A stretch of 64,000 nucleotides of DNA from Megascapheus bottae. Lineage: Eukaryota; Chordata; Mammalia; Rodentia; Geomyidae. Below, piece after piece: positions 9,806 to 21,347 of this stretch. Made by a program: the position numbers and the translations under genes. The stretch lies in the NCBI GenBank assembly GCA_024803745.1, contig JANJXV010000006.1, positions 46,221,001 to 46,285,000 on the forward strand. Reading direction: 5' to 3'. Positions within the stretch are counted from its first letter, which is position 1; each line of letters begins with the position of its first letter. The notes beneath the pieces are model-generated. The model worked only from the letters and a program-made list of their open reading frames with translations, did not search any database and was not told the DNA's origin.

Positions 9806-10034
9806 GTGCGCACGCCAGTCCAAACCTGGGCTTGAACTCGGGGTCTGGGTACTGTCCCTGAGCGTTTCTGATTACTGCTAGCACCCAACTGTTTTAGTCA
9901 TAGCTCCATTCCTGGCTTTTCTGTAAATCAGAGATAAAAGTCTTATGAACTTTACTACCTGGGCTGGCACTGAAACACAATCCTCATATCTCAGCCTCCT
10001 GAGCACATAGGATTACAAGTTGAGCAACTGATAC
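9806..10034 (-). mobile_element. B1-Geo SINE, diverged
   Basis: Reverse signatures cctgggcttgaactcggggt and tcagcctcctgagcacatag. The preceding 9487-9805 hold nothing recognised. Confidence 0.75.
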
Positions 10035-10206
10035 TCATTTTGTTAAATGGACATCTTCCAAACACTAGCCAGGATTCATAGATTGAACGCTATTATATAC
10101 TCTTCCATGAGAGCTCATGCCTGAAGATACAGGACCATTAGAATGAATATGGCAACCCTCAATGTACTGGAAAGAAATTTGTAGCCAGGCACAGAAGTAT
10201 AAACCC

Positions 10207-10411
10207 AGGTCCAGAAATTTGGCCCACTTGTAAGAGTGCCTTCCTAGCACATATGAAGATCAGGGTTCAATTCCTTGATACTACATACATAGAAAAAGCT
10301 GGAAGTGGTGCTGTGACTCATGTGGTAGAGCTCTAGCCTTGAGAAAGCCCAAGGACAGTGCTCAGGCCCTGAGTTCAATCACCAGGACTGGCAAAAAAAA
10401 AAAAAAAAAAC
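10207..10411 (+). mobile_element. IDL-Geo SINE
   Basis: Left half aatttggcccacttgtaaga with B box gggttcaattcc, right half complete, long A-tail. Confidence 0.85.
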
Positions 10412-10439
10412 AAAAAAACATGTGCCCATGTTCCAGCTC

Positions 10440-10730
10440 CTCCAGACACAGGAAGAAAATCACTTGAGCTCAGAAGTTCAAGGCAAAGATGACTGGAAAG
10501 GGGTGGGATGAGGGAAAGGGGGACAAAAACATGAGAAGAGATATCAAGCCCCATGACCAGCAAAAAAAAAAAAAAGCAATGCAGCCATTACCTTACGAAT
10601 ATAATTTTACCCCCTACACATTATCCTGACAATAAAAAACAATTTAAAAAAAGTTCAAGGCCAGCCAGGATAACACAGTAAGACCCTGTCTGCTCAAAAA
10701 TAAAAAAGGTAAGATGTCATGCTGCTATCT
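10440..10730 (+). mobile_element. B1/7SL-like monomer split by an L1 tail
   Basis: The outer parts (cacttgagctcagaagttca and gccagccaggataacacag onward) read as one 7SL-derived monomer interrupted at 10485-10650. Confidence 0.6.
10485..10650 (+). mobile_element. Short L1 3'-end insertion
   Basis: Bounded by the direct repeat aagttcaaggc at 10474-10484 and 10651-10661. Its end (cattatcctgacaataaaaa and A-tail) matches the L1 tail at 38580-38695. It also includes ccccatgaccagc with an A-run, resembling a Geo end, so internal structure is mixed. Confidence 0.6.
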
Positions 10731-10795
10731 GAAGATTCCTGGATGGGCTGAGTTGATTTAAAATTATGATTTTTCTCAATTATTAGAAAAGAAAA

Positions 10796-11036
10796 GCACC
10801 AGGCACTAGTGGCTCATGCCTATAAATTCCAGTTATTCTGGAGGCTGAGATCTGAGGATTGTGGTTCAAAGCCAGCCCAGGAAGGAAAGTCCATGAGACT
10901 CGTCTCCAACTGACCACCAAGCTAGAAGTAGAGCTATGGCTCAAGGGGTAAAGCTCTAGCCCTGAGCAAACAAAGCCCAAAGACAGTACCCAGGCCCTGA
11001 GTTTAGGACCCAGGATTGGTACAAATAAATAAATAG
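10796..11036 (+). mobile_element. B1-Geo SINE
   Basis: Left half caggcactagtggctcatgc, right half and an AAAT-repeat tail. Confidence 0.85.
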
Positions 11037-11190
11037 CAATGAGATTACCTTAAATTGATATTTATCCTACTTCTACAGTTTTAGTTCTGTATGGAATCCC
11101 TATACCTCAATTATCTATTAACAGAGTAACAATGCTACCAACTTCACAGCTACACTGGAATTTTAAAGGAGTAATATTTAAGAGAAAAAA

Positions 11191-11887
11191 TTCTAAAGCC
11201 TTCTTTTTTTGTAATGTATAGAAGGATCACAGTTACATTCGCCAGACAGAGGGTACATTATTTCTCACACATTGACACCCCCTCTCATGTTTCTGTCTCC
11301 ATTTCCCTCTCCCTACCCCTCCTAATCATCTTGTTTCCCCCCCTTCCCTTTCCTATTTCAAATAAACAAATGAATATATAAATATACAATGTACCAGGTA
11401 ACAAAGTCAGATACTGTAACAATATGAGATTAACCAAAGGGTAACAAAAGAGAAGAGAAATAACATAGTGCATCAAGAACAACAATCACATAATACAAAG
11501 CTCTTGTTCCCACATCCTTAAGATCCTTTTATTTAGCCTCATCCTACACAGCCTTATGTATTTAGGTTTTGAGCTATTGTAGTCTTCTGCTAGGAGAGTC
11601 CTAAGTTTGTACTAATTATTACAAATGAGGGAAACCATTGAGCCTATCTATGTTCCTTTGCCTCTGGCTTACTTCACTTAATGATTTTTTTCCAATCTTT
11701 CCATTTTCTTACAAATGGGAAGATGTCATTCTTTCTGGTGACAGCATAGAATTCCACTGTGTATAAATACCACATCTTCGTGATCCAATCGTCTACTGAG
11801 GGGCATCGGGGTTTCTTCCATAACTTTGCTATTGTAAATAGTGCTGCAGTGAACATTATTGTGCTAGTGGCTTCTAAAGCCTTCTTT
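11191..11887 (-). mobile_element. 5'-truncated L1, minus strand, with target duplication
   Basis: A 16-bp duplication, ttctaaagccttcttt, lies at 11191-11206 and 11872-11887. The body (11207-11871) reads on the minus strand as the last about 60 codons of L1 ORF2 (IAALFTIAK, then WITKMWYLYTVEF) followed by the 3' UTR and A-tail. It is 5' truncated and cannot be autonomous. Confidence 0.85.
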
Positions 11888-12131
11888 CTAAGATTTAATC
11901 ACCTAGTTAGTACTTCAGAAAAGCAAGACCAGCACCTCTCAAAGGTTGCATGTGGCTGAGGTAAAATAAGAATGAACTTTGAAATAAGCATATCCTTTTA
12001 GTATATGTTTTAGAATTTTATCACCACAGAAGTTACTGTAACCCTTAGTTATTTCTATAGTCTCTGATTTGGAAGATATTAGTTTTTAATTGTTATTATA
12101 AAGGTGCTATACAGAGGTGTTACCGTCACAT

Positions 12132-14325
12132 AAAGATTTGGAAAATATCTTTGCTATGGTGAATAGTGCTGCAATGAACATTGTTGTGCTAGTGGATTTA
12201 GTATGCCCTTGTTTCTGGATGATTGGGTAAATGCCAAGTAGTGGAATTGCTGGGTCATAGGGGAGTTCTATGTTTAGCCTTTTGAGGAACTGCCACACTG
12301 CTTTCCATAGTGGTTGAACGAGTTTGCACTCCCACCAACAGTGTAGTAGTGATCCCTCCTGGCCACATCCCCTACAGTGTCTATTATTATTTGTTTTCCT
12401 GATCCTGGCCATTCTAACTGGAGTGAGGTGGAATCTTAGAGTTGTTTTGATTTGCATTTCTTTTATGATCAGAGATGTTGAGCATTTCTTCATGTGTCTA
12501 TAGGCCACTTTTGTTTCTTCTTCAGAGAAGACTCTCTTTAAGTCTTTGACCCATTTTTTTAATGGGATGGTTGTTACTTTGGAGATTAGTTTTGGAGTGA
12601 TTCAATTTTTTGAGCTGTTGATATATTTTAGATATGAGGCCTTTGTCCGTTGTTTGGTTGGTGAAGATCTTCTCCCACTCTGTAGGCTTTCTAATTAATT
12701 TACTAGCTATGTCCTTTGCCATACTAAAGCTCTGCAGTTTAATGCAGTCCCACTTATCCAGCCTTTCTCTGATTTGTTGTGATTCTTGGTCCTTATTAAG
12801 AAAGTTTCGACCTGTGCCAAGGAGGCCTAGTGTGTCTCCTATTCCTTCCTGTAAAGTTTTCAGTGTGTCAGCTTTTACCTGCAGGTCTTTGATCCCTTTG
12901 GAGTTAATTCTAATGCAGGGTGACAAAGAAGGATCCAACTTTAGTTTTCTGCAGGTGCTTAACCAGTTCTGCCAGCACAACTTGTTGAAGAGGCTGTCTT
13001 TCTTCCATTCTATTTTTTTGGCTCCCTTGTCAAAGATTAGGTGGCCATAGGTCTGTGGTTTAATATCTGGGTCCTCAGTTCTATTCCATTGTTCTTCAGG
13101 CCTCTTCTTGTGCCAGTACCAAGCTGTTTTGAGAATTATAGCTCTGTAATAGAGTCTAAAGTTTGGAATTGAAATTCCTCCAGTGCTGTTCTTTCTGCTA
13201 AGAAGTGTTTTTGCTATACGGGGTCTTTTATTATTCCATATGAAATTTTGAATTGCCTCTTCTATTTCTTTAAAGAATGCCATTGGGATATTGATGGGTA
13301 TTGCGTTGAATTTGTAGATAGCCCTTGGCAAGACTGTCATTTTCACAATGTTGATTCTTCCAATCCAGGAGCATGGGAGGTTTTTCCATTTCCTTAGTTC
13401 TGCTTTAATTTCCTTTTTTAGGGTTTTAAAGTTTTCATCAAAAAGGTCCTTTACATTCTTAGTTAAGCTAATTCCTAGGTACTTTATTTTCTTTGAGGCT
13501 ATTGTGAAAGGAGTTTCTTTCCTGATTATTGCCTCGTTCCTCTCACTGTTGGCGTAAAGGAAGGCAGTTGATTTTTGAGGGTTAATTTTATACCCTGCTA
13601 CTCTTCCAAAGTTTTGAATCAGCTCAAGGAGCTTGGGAGTAGAGTCTATAGGATTCTTTAAATACAGAATCATGTCATCTGCAAAGAGGGATAGTTTTAT
13701 TTCCTCTTTCCCTACTTGGATCCCCTTTATGCTTGCTTCTTGCCTTATTGCACTGGCTAGGAAACAAGTTGTGGTATTTGTACACAATGGAATTCTGTGC
13801 TGCTGTCAGAAAGAATGACATTGCCCCATTTGATAAGAAATGGAAAGACAGAAAAAATCATATTAAGTGAAGTAAGCCAGACTCAAAGGAACTTAGGCTC
13901 AATGGTTTCCCTCATTCGTTATAATCAGTAGAAACCTTGGGCTCTACTAGCAGAGATCTGCAATAGAGCAAAATCTTGATACATAAGGCCATATAGTAGG
14001 ACGCTAAATGAAAGGCTCTCTAGGATATTGAAACATAAGTCATATAATGAATGATTGTTGTCCTTAATGTACTATGTTGTCTCTCATCTCCTTTGCTGTC
14101 CCTTGGGTATCTCATATTGTTACAGTATCTCACTTGTTATCTGATATATTGAATTTATTTGTATTTGGTTATTTGAAATTTGATAGGGTGGGGGGGAGGG
14201 TAATGGGTACCAAGACATGTGAAAGGGTATCAATGTATGTGAATTAATGCACTTCTATCTGGCAAATATCATGTAACCCTTTTATTAATTACAATAAAAA
14301 ATTTTAAAAAAGATTTGGAAAATAT
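12132..14325 (+). mobile_element. Twin-primed (5'-inverted) LINE-1 insertion
   Basis: A 17-bp duplication, aaagatttggaaaatat, at 12132-12148 and 14309-14325 bounds one insertion. The 3' part (about 13765-14308) is in + orientation: ORF2 tail, 3' UTR with a G-rich run, and an A-tail. The 5' part (12149 to about 13763) is inverted and encodes on the minus strand the ORF2 region from the reverse transcriptase FADDM motif to near IAALFTIAK. About 20 codons are missing between the halves. A frameshift near 12510-12540 breaks the ORF, so it is inactive. Confidence 0.88.
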
Positions 14326-14507
14326 TTTCACTTGGAGAGTTACATAGTAAAGTGCTTCCTGTAAGTAAACTCCACATCAACATTGCCTCCTAATGATTGA
14401 TTTTCTACTTTGAAGATGTCCTTTGCAATTCAACCCCCACTCCAATCACACTCGTTTTCCCCCCTCCCAACTCCACTGAAATCTTGTTCATTAAGAGATA
14501 AAGTACA

Positions 14508-14795
14508 GCTGGGCTCAGAGGCTCATGCCTGTAATCCTAGCTACTCAGAAGGCTGAGATCTGAGGACCATGGTTCAAAGCCAGCCCAGGCACTAAAGACT
14601 GTGAGTGATACCCTTATCTCTAATTAACCACTAGAAAACTGGAAGTGGTGTTGTGGCTCAAGGGGCAGGGTAGTATCCTTGAGCTGAAGACAGCGTTCAG
14701 GCCCAGGGGTAGGGCGGTAGCCTTGAACTGAAGAGCTCAGGGACAGTGCCCAGGCCCAGAGTCCAAGCCACATGACCTACAAAAAAAAAAAAAAG
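14508..14795 (+). mobile_element. B1-Geo SINE with duplicated right-half segment
   Basis: After the normal right half reaches caggccca, it restarts at ggggtagggcggtagccttg and repeats about 50 bp before the A-tail. The same junction is present in the copy at 33304. Confidence 0.85.
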
Positions 14796-14810
14796 TAAAT
14801 AAAATACAGG

Positions 14811-15012
14811 GCCCAGGAGTTTGGCCTAATGGTAAAATGCTTGCCTAGGATGCACGAAGTCTGGGTTCGATTTCTCAGTATCACACACATAGAAAAAGCC
14901 AGAAGTGGTGCTGTGGCTCAAGTGGTAAGAGTTCTAGCCTTGAGAAAAACCCAAGGACAGTGCTCATGCCCTGAGCTCAAGCCCAGGACTGGCAAACAAA
15001 CAAATAAATAGA
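14811..15012 (+). mobile_element. IDL-Geo SINE
   Basis: Complete dimer (tggcctaatggtaaaatgc; gggttcgatttc) ending in ACAA/AAAT repeats. Confidence 0.88.
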
Positions 15013-16246
15013 GGGAAAGTGCATTTAATATCAAAGGTGTTTTTTTTTTGTTTATTGGTTGTTGTTTTTTTAATATTCACCTTAGGTAGCTACTTCTCAC
15101 CAGTAAAAGTTTTTTTTTTAATGGAATCAGACCCTGGGGGAGCTTAGAAATCAAAAGTCCAAATTCCCCCTTTTAAGGACAAGACTAGGCAGGCAGGATG
15201 CCAAGTCAGGGAACACTGCCAGTCCAGCACTGCCAAGAAAAAGGGCTTTAGCTTAAACCTTTTCATAGAAAAAGAGATGAAGCAGAAGAGAATGCTCACA
15301 AAACTGAAGATCCATCCTCCAGCCAGGAAATGAAAAAAGATCCTGGTGTTACTTGAAGTCAACTCACTGAATAAACTGCCGATTATAGTCAGACATTTTT
15401 TCATACTCCGGCAAAACACGATTGGGTGAGACAGCCAAGGCAATGAAGATCAGAGATGAACTAAAAGAGTTCAGTTCCCAGTGTCTCCAGAAGGGGGCAG
15501 CAGGTCACCAGCAAGGAATGCCCAATAGCTCTGTGCTTTGAACTTCAGCTGTTTTCATCAAGATAGACTCACATTACATGGCAGAGGGATCTGTAGCCCT
15601 TTCCCCTCCCCTAAGTCATGTGGATCTTTGAATTGCATCCAGGAAAACTCACCCAGCAAGAAGAACCTTATATGTCTCCAGCCAGTCCTCTTTCTCCTCA
15701 GCTGTTAATACACCAACTTCTGCTTGACAACTTCTATAAATTGTTTTCCCAAAAGGCCTCCCATTAGTCAATAACATCCCCTCAGTCACCCTGAAACCTC
15801 CCACATGCTAGTTGCCAGGTCAACACCATAGGTCTTAGACAATAAAAGAGGAAGGAGTCAATTTGAAGAAAGAAAAAGAGAGCAGGCCTCCAAAGTGTTT
15901 CAGAAATAACATGCCTGATAGCGGTGAAACAAAGAACTACAGATAACAAGCTCAATATTTTCACACATCTTTATAATGAACATTTAGCACACAAACAAAA
16001 AACAACCCCAGGGCTGCCAAATGCAAAGACTTCTCACAGATGGTAGAAGGAAATGTGGAAATGTGGTTGGCAATATGTGGAGTAGGGTAATAGAAAGTAA
16101 GAGTCTGTAAGTGCTTCATTTTCAAGCAAAGGCCTTCTACTGGCCTTATAAAGGTGAAAAAATGAGTAAGATTGAAAGTGAGAAAGACAGGTGTCATCGT
16201 TTGTTCTGCTCTCAGCTACAGAAATAACACTGAACAAGTACAGCAA
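15013..16246. other. No recognisable gene or repeat
   Basis: About 1.2 kb without SINEs, apart from T-runs at about 15040 and 15112. Small open frames occur but have no supporting features. Confidence 0.6.
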
Positions 16247-16249
16247 AAC

Positions 16250-16280
<31 letters not shown>

Positions 16281-16298
16281 GAAAGAGGGAGGGAGGGA

Positions 16299-16370
<72 letters not shown>

Positions 16371-16380
16371 AGAGAGGGGG

Positions 16381-16438
<58 letters not shown>

Positions 16439-16450
16439 ACGAACGAACGA
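16247..16450 (+). repeat. (GA)n plus (GAAA)n homopurine microsatellite
   Basis: About 200 bp of nearly uninterrupted purines: GA dinucleotides, a G-rich centre, then GAAA units drifting to GAAC. It produces long low-complexity frames on both strands that are not genes. Confidence 0.97.
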
Positions 16451-16748
16451 ACAGGGCTCCTCCAAACTGTAGTCAGGATTCCTAGACTAATAACTATAAT
16501 GCCCCTATCTTAGGAGAGTTCAAGACTGAAGGTATTAGATTCTTGGAGCAGACTGGATACCTTTGATATAGTAGGAAAAAGTCTGCCTAATTTGTAAGTG
16601 GTCTTTGGTTGGCTGAGCTGTTCTGAATAAAGAAAACATCAGGCTTGGAGTCTCAAACTCATAAGACTCTCAGAAGTGAGAAAGAATGTGCTTCCAGACC
16701 ATTCCAGGCAAGACATTCCAGACTCCATCTCAATAAATAAGCCCGATG

Positions 16749-16946
16749 TGGGCCGGAAGTTTGGCTTAATGGTAGAACGCTTGCCTAGCATGCACAAAGA
16801 ACCAGGTTCAATTCCTCGTTACCACATACATAGAAAAAAGCTGGAAGTGGTGCTGTGACTCCAATGGTAGAGCTCTAACCTTGAAAAAGCCCAAGAACAG
16901 TGCACAGGCCCTGAGTTCAAGCCTCAGGACTGGCAAAAAAAAAAAA
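16749..16946 (+). mobile_element. IDL-Geo SINE
   Basis: Starts gggccggaagtttggcttaa and ends in a 12-A tail. Flanks cccgatgt and cctgatgt suggest the target duplication. Confidence 0.85.
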
Positions 16947-17065
16947 TCCTGATGTAGGAGAGGTGGAAATCCAAGGTTGGCACCAGGTAGAAACATGAAA
17001 CTTCATTCAAAAAAAGAAAAAGAAAAGAAGAAACAAAAAGTGAAAAAAAAAAGGAAATAACAAAA

Positions 17066-17142
17066 GGCTCAGATAGCTGAAGTGGTAGAATATTTGCCTA
17101 GTAAAGACAAGATCCTGAGTACAAACTCCAATACTAAGAAAA
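17066..17142 (+). mobile_element. ID-like monomer, old
   Basis: gctcagatagctgaagtggt then tagaatatttgcctagtaaa and a weak B box; no Geo half. Confidence 0.55.
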
Positions 17143-17379
17143 CAACATTACAGACATGGTCTTGGAGATATAAACATAACTACATAGACATAAAAATCTA
17201 TAATGGGATATATACTCTATAGACAATGTTATAAACATATGCATAATTTTAATTATGTTCTAAAACCTATGTGCCTCTGATTGCATATAAAGATATCCTT
17301 CTTGAATACTTCTTTGTTAAACATGACCCTAAAAAAGGAGAAAACAACAACAATTAAAAAAAAACAAAACAGTAAGCTA

Positions 17380-17555
17380 GAAACAGAGCCCAAGTCTATA
17401 ATCATAGCACTGGGCAGATGAAGGGAATACGAGACTGAGGTACATAGGGAGAGTTTGTTTCAAAAACATGTGTAAAGCTAGGGGCATGGTTCAAATTATA
17501 CAGCACTGCCTGGCAAGGAAGTGTTCCTCATAGTGAGTTCAAACCCTACAATTAA
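17380..17555 (+). mobile_element. B1-ID chimeric SINE, old
   Basis: Diverged 7SL-like part (cataatcatagcactgggca region) followed by an ID-like part ending gtgagttcaaaccctacaat, then a GGA tract. Confidence 0.55.
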
Positions 17556-17690
17556 GAAGAGGAAGAGGAGGCAGAGGAGGAAGAAAAGGAAGAGGAGAAG
17601 GAGAGAAGGAGGAAGAGGGCGAAGAGGAAGAAGAGAGAAGGAGGGGAGGGAAGAGGGAGGGGGAAAGAAAGAGGAGGAGGAGGGGGAGGA
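17556..17690 (+). repeat. GGA/GAA-rich purine tract
   Basis: Imperfect AGG/AAG triplets at the 3' end of the preceding SINE. Confidence 0.9.
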
Positions 17691-17910
17691 ATGAAACTGT
17701 CTTAATTGATTTGGTTCTTATTTTAGTTCTAAATTTGTCATTAAGTATAATCATGTTTATATGCCATTTATATGCCACTTAATCAAACATAACCATTTTA
17801 ATATGCAGTTTAACCAACATTTACTTTTCAATTTGTGAGTTTTCCATGTATTTTTCACATGTACATGAGTTTTCAAGGAAAACTTTTAGATTACTTTTAA
17901 TAATAAAAAA

Positions 17911-18056
17911 AGCCACCAGTGGCTCATGCCTATAATTTTATCTACTCAGGAAGCTAGGATCTGAGGACTGAGGTTCATAGCTAGGCCAGGCAGGAAAGTA
18001 TATGAGACTCTTATGCAAATAACCAACCTGGGCAGTGCCTAGGCCCTGAGTACAAG

Positions 18057-18112
<56 letters not shown>
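17911..18112 (+). repeat. Shortened B1-Geo SINE ending in (AT)n
   Basis: The SINE (17911-18058) lacks the middle of its right half. About 54 bp of pure AT (18059-18112) replace the tail. A perfect 8-bp inverted repeat with a 4-bp loop follows at 18207-18226 (ccacaaag/ctttgtgg). Confidence 0.8.
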
Positions 18113-18114
<2 letters not shown>

Positions 18115-18464
18115 CCCAAATGCCCAAGATAGCTTTAGCAGTCATTATACACAAACTACACATGTACCCTTTCCAAACTATGTAAATGTTGTTCTTTTAA
18201 GCAGGTCCACAAAGACCTCTTTGTGGTTCATTCTGTGCATATTTGTTTTAATTTACTATATGGCCTTGAAAGGAAAAGGCTGAATATCTTTTAAAAAATG
18301 TTAAACTTTTCTCCAATTCAGCCTCACCATTCTTCCAATTATTTTTACTTAATGAGATTTTACTGTTCTTTGGAAAGGTTAGTGTCTCAAATGCCTGAAC
18401 TGCCTCAGTGAAATTCATCTATCTTTCCAAATGCTATTGCAACTAGCAGACAGAGTAATAAAGC

Positions 18465-18655
18465 ACCAGCTTAGGTGGCTCATCTTATAACCCTAGGTAC
18501 TCAAGAGACTGAAATCTCGAGGATCAAAGTTCAAAGACAGCCAGAAAGAAAAGTCCTTAAGACTTCATTGCCAATTAACTAGCCAAAAAACAAAAGAGAT
18601 GTCTCAAGAGATAGAGCACTAGCCAGATGAGCATGAGGCCCTAAGTTCAAAAAAG
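18465..18655 (+). mobile_element. B1-Geo SINE, diverged
   Basis: agcaccagcttaggtggctc start, tagagcactagccagatgag and gccctaagttcaaa end. Confidence 0.7.
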
Positions 18656-18666
18656 AAAAAAAAAAC

Positions 18667-18857
18667 AGGGGCTGGGAGTTTAGCCTAGTGGTAGAGTGCT
18701 TCCCTAACATGCATGAAGACCCAGGTTCAACTCCTTGGTACCACATACATAGAAAAAAGCTGAAAGTGGTGCTGTGGCTAAGTGATAGAACTATAGCCTT
18801 GAGAAAGTCCAAAGACAGTGTTCAGGCCCTGAGTTCAGTTCTCAGGACTAGCAAAAA

Positions 18858-18898
<41 letters not shown>

Positions 18899-18903
18899 TA
18901 TAT
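18667..18903 (+). mobile_element. IDL-Geo SINE with (TA)n tail
   Basis: Complete dimer to about 18862; the A-tail passes straight into about 36 bp of TA repeats. Confidence 0.88.
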
Positions 18904-20909
18904 GTTAGGAATACATCAAAACTAGGAGTTTAGGGTATAGTTTTGACTTTATCATTTCTTCATGGTGAGACCTTGAATAAGTCATTTTGCTTCTAGAAAC
19001 ATGTCTGGTCCGTAAACTGACAAACCTCTATCTAATACTTTGCAGAGAAACCAAATTTTCTTCCTAATGTGATGTTGTAAACAAAAGCCTATTATTATCA
19101 ACAAATATTTACTGAAAACCACTTGATAGTGTGTTTTCAATAAGCTTAATTGTTAATTATTCCCTGGCTAAACAGACAGCAGACTAAAACAAATAACACA
19201 GCTCAGACGTAGAGAAAATATTATTCCTGGAGGCTCAGCCTGGTGCTAAGAGCAATGACAATGTCACCCTCCCCAGGTATTAGTCCTAACAAGTTCGGGT
19301 CTGTGCTTTGTCATCATATGAACTATTTTTGTTTCAGAGCTGGAAGTTCATTGTAGGTTTACAAAAGCAAAAGAAGTTCTAGAAACTATCAGTGGATAAT
19401 TCTTAGCTTAGAGTCTTTTGTCTTCCTAGGAAGGAAGAAAACAAGCTTCTCACATTTTTCGAAGAAGATGAAAGTCTGGGAACTGGAAACCTCTAAAATT
19501 TTCCTTCCATAAAGCTTTCCTCAGCAGCTTGATGAGTACCAGATTTATGTCTCCAGCCTGGACTGCTCCCAAGAACATAGGCACATGACATCGGTTCAGC
19601 CTGTAGATTCAAGCAAGCATTCCCTGCCCAGAGTCTGGGGCATTCTTCCCATGATGGGCCAGGAAGGATGCCCCAAATCTGGATGAGATCCCATGTGAGT
19701 TCTGGTTGCCAAAGGCGCCTTTCTCAAAATTCTCTTCATCCCCATCTCCAGTGATGGCACTGGCTAGGCTTCACTGTCCCTCTTGAGGAACAAACTGGAC
19801 CTGACAGTAGGGGACTAGTCCTATTTGATCCCTCAGCCATCTCTGTATCCCATTCCCATGTCCCACTTATGAAGTGACTGAGAAGCCTTGGGACTTATGA
19901 AGGCCCTAGTTCTAGGAGGAAGCCCAAGTGACAGGATGGCTACTCCTGATAGGCAGATGTTCCTGTCACTATAATTTAGGGTGACTCATGTCAGATATGG
20001 GAATATTTTCAGGGAGCTCAGCCAGGAAATGTCCTCTACTAGCCCTTTCCCTGAACAGTATATGGGAAACCCTGCCTTCCTGCCTCAGACATTCCACCTC
20101 CTCCCTGTTCCTGCCACCACTGCTACCCAGGCTCCACTTCACATGTCAGGCCATTCTCTAGGGACAGCTGTGGCTCCTCCTCTGAGGTTTCTGGGGCAAC
20201 AGCCCATCTCTGGACTCTGAAATGAAGTGGCATTGTGGCCTCCCAGGCTGGGATTAAGTCCTGAGAAATGAGAGATGGACATTCCCTGAATGGATAGAAC
20301 TCTCTTCTAGCCCCACCAAAGGCACAAGGGTGGCAGGCATCCGTATAGCCTGTACTGAAGGATGTCACATTCACCGCTGATGACTTAAGAATTCAAGACA
20401 AGCTGGGAACATATGTCCCCTACTTTTGCATAAAATTCCTAAGGATAAATTGGACAGAAATGTATTATAAAATTAAATACATGTTTTCAGGGGTTCTCAA
20501 TAAGGCTGACAATTGGGGTTCTCCTTAATAAAATACAGATGATATATGTGAGAGAGCCACTAGCATTTCATGCCACTAGTACTAAACAATGGATCAGCTC
20601 CTGCAGAACAAGGTCTGTATTGTCCTTACCACCTCCACCAACTCTCCCAAAGTTCTACATCATTGTAGAACAATGCAATGAAGATGGCAAAGTAGAATAT
20701 TTAACAATGAAGATCAAGAAGAGGTTGTTCTTCTGTTCCTCATAGGGACAGATGGTGCCTGCCTGCTGTGAAGAATCTCCGTGTACACTAATTAGACAAC
20801 AAACTAAATACCTAAGAACCTCTTCTCAATGCATTTTTCTACATTCTCATTGACTGATTATAACACTTCATAGATGCCCAGAAACTTTCAAATACATTTT
20901 AAATCAATT
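18904..20909. other. Repeat-poor 2 kb, no gene recognised
   Basis: The longest stretch without a recognised SINE in the first third of the window. Base composition is balanced around 19600-20350. Open frames up to 83 codons overlap on both strands and lack splice or coding support. It could hold conserved non-coding sequence, which cannot be judged here. Confidence 0.5.
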
Positions 20910-21077
20910 TTTTTTATTTAAGCTTGAGTTCGGGGCCTGTCCTTGGACACTTTTTGCTCAAGGCTAGTGTTCTGTCACTTGAGCCACAGCACCACTTCTC
21001 TCCACAGCTTTCTCTGAGTATGTGGTACTGAGGAATCAAACTGAGGCCAGCACTCTATCACTATGCTCCAGGCCCCT
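20910..21077 (-). mobile_element. IDL-Geo SINE, partly deleted
   Basis: Reverse dimer with short deletions at both monomers; flanks share caaatacatt and aaatcaattttt. Confidence 0.75.
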
Positions 21078-21145
21078 CAAATACATTCTTAAAGTACATT
21101 TCAAAATCAATTTTTATGTAGCTAGATAATAAAAATATTTTTCGG

Positions 21146-21347
21146 GGGGGGGCAGGAATGTGGCTTAGTTATAAAGTGCTTCCCTAGTGTACATGAAGCC
21201 CTAGATTCAAATCCTCAGTATCACATAAACAGTAGAAGCCAGAAGTGGTGCTGTGGCTCAAATGATAAGAGTGTGAACCTTGAACAAGAGAATCTCAGAG
21301 ACAGTACACAGGCCCTAAGTTCAAGCTCCCTAGCAAAAAGAAAAAAA
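21146..21347 (+). mobile_element. IDL-Geo SINE
   Basis: gtggcttagttataaagtgc, B box agattcaaatcc, right half with A-tail. A run of eight Gs precedes it. Confidence 0.82.

Noticed and set aside
12107..13787. Long minus-strand frames of 421 and 133 codons as a gene
   Set aside because: They are LINE-1 ORF2 fragments in the inverted part of a twin-primed, frameshifted insertion.
16034..16513. Overlapping open frames up to 143 codons rich in Ser/Leu/Phe or Lys/Glu/Arg
   Set aside because: They translate a GA/GAAA microsatellite; the same occurs at 31740-32136, 37203-37591 and 40046-40441.
18207..18226. Perfect 8-bp stem, 4-bp loop inverted repeat as a terminator or small RNA
   Set aside because: Too short and isolated to support any RNA gene; noted only within the neighbouring feature.
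19981..20374. Opposed frames of 79 and 83 codons in SINE-poor DNA
   Set aside because: Both strands open over the same bases, no start context or splice evidence; left as unassigned.
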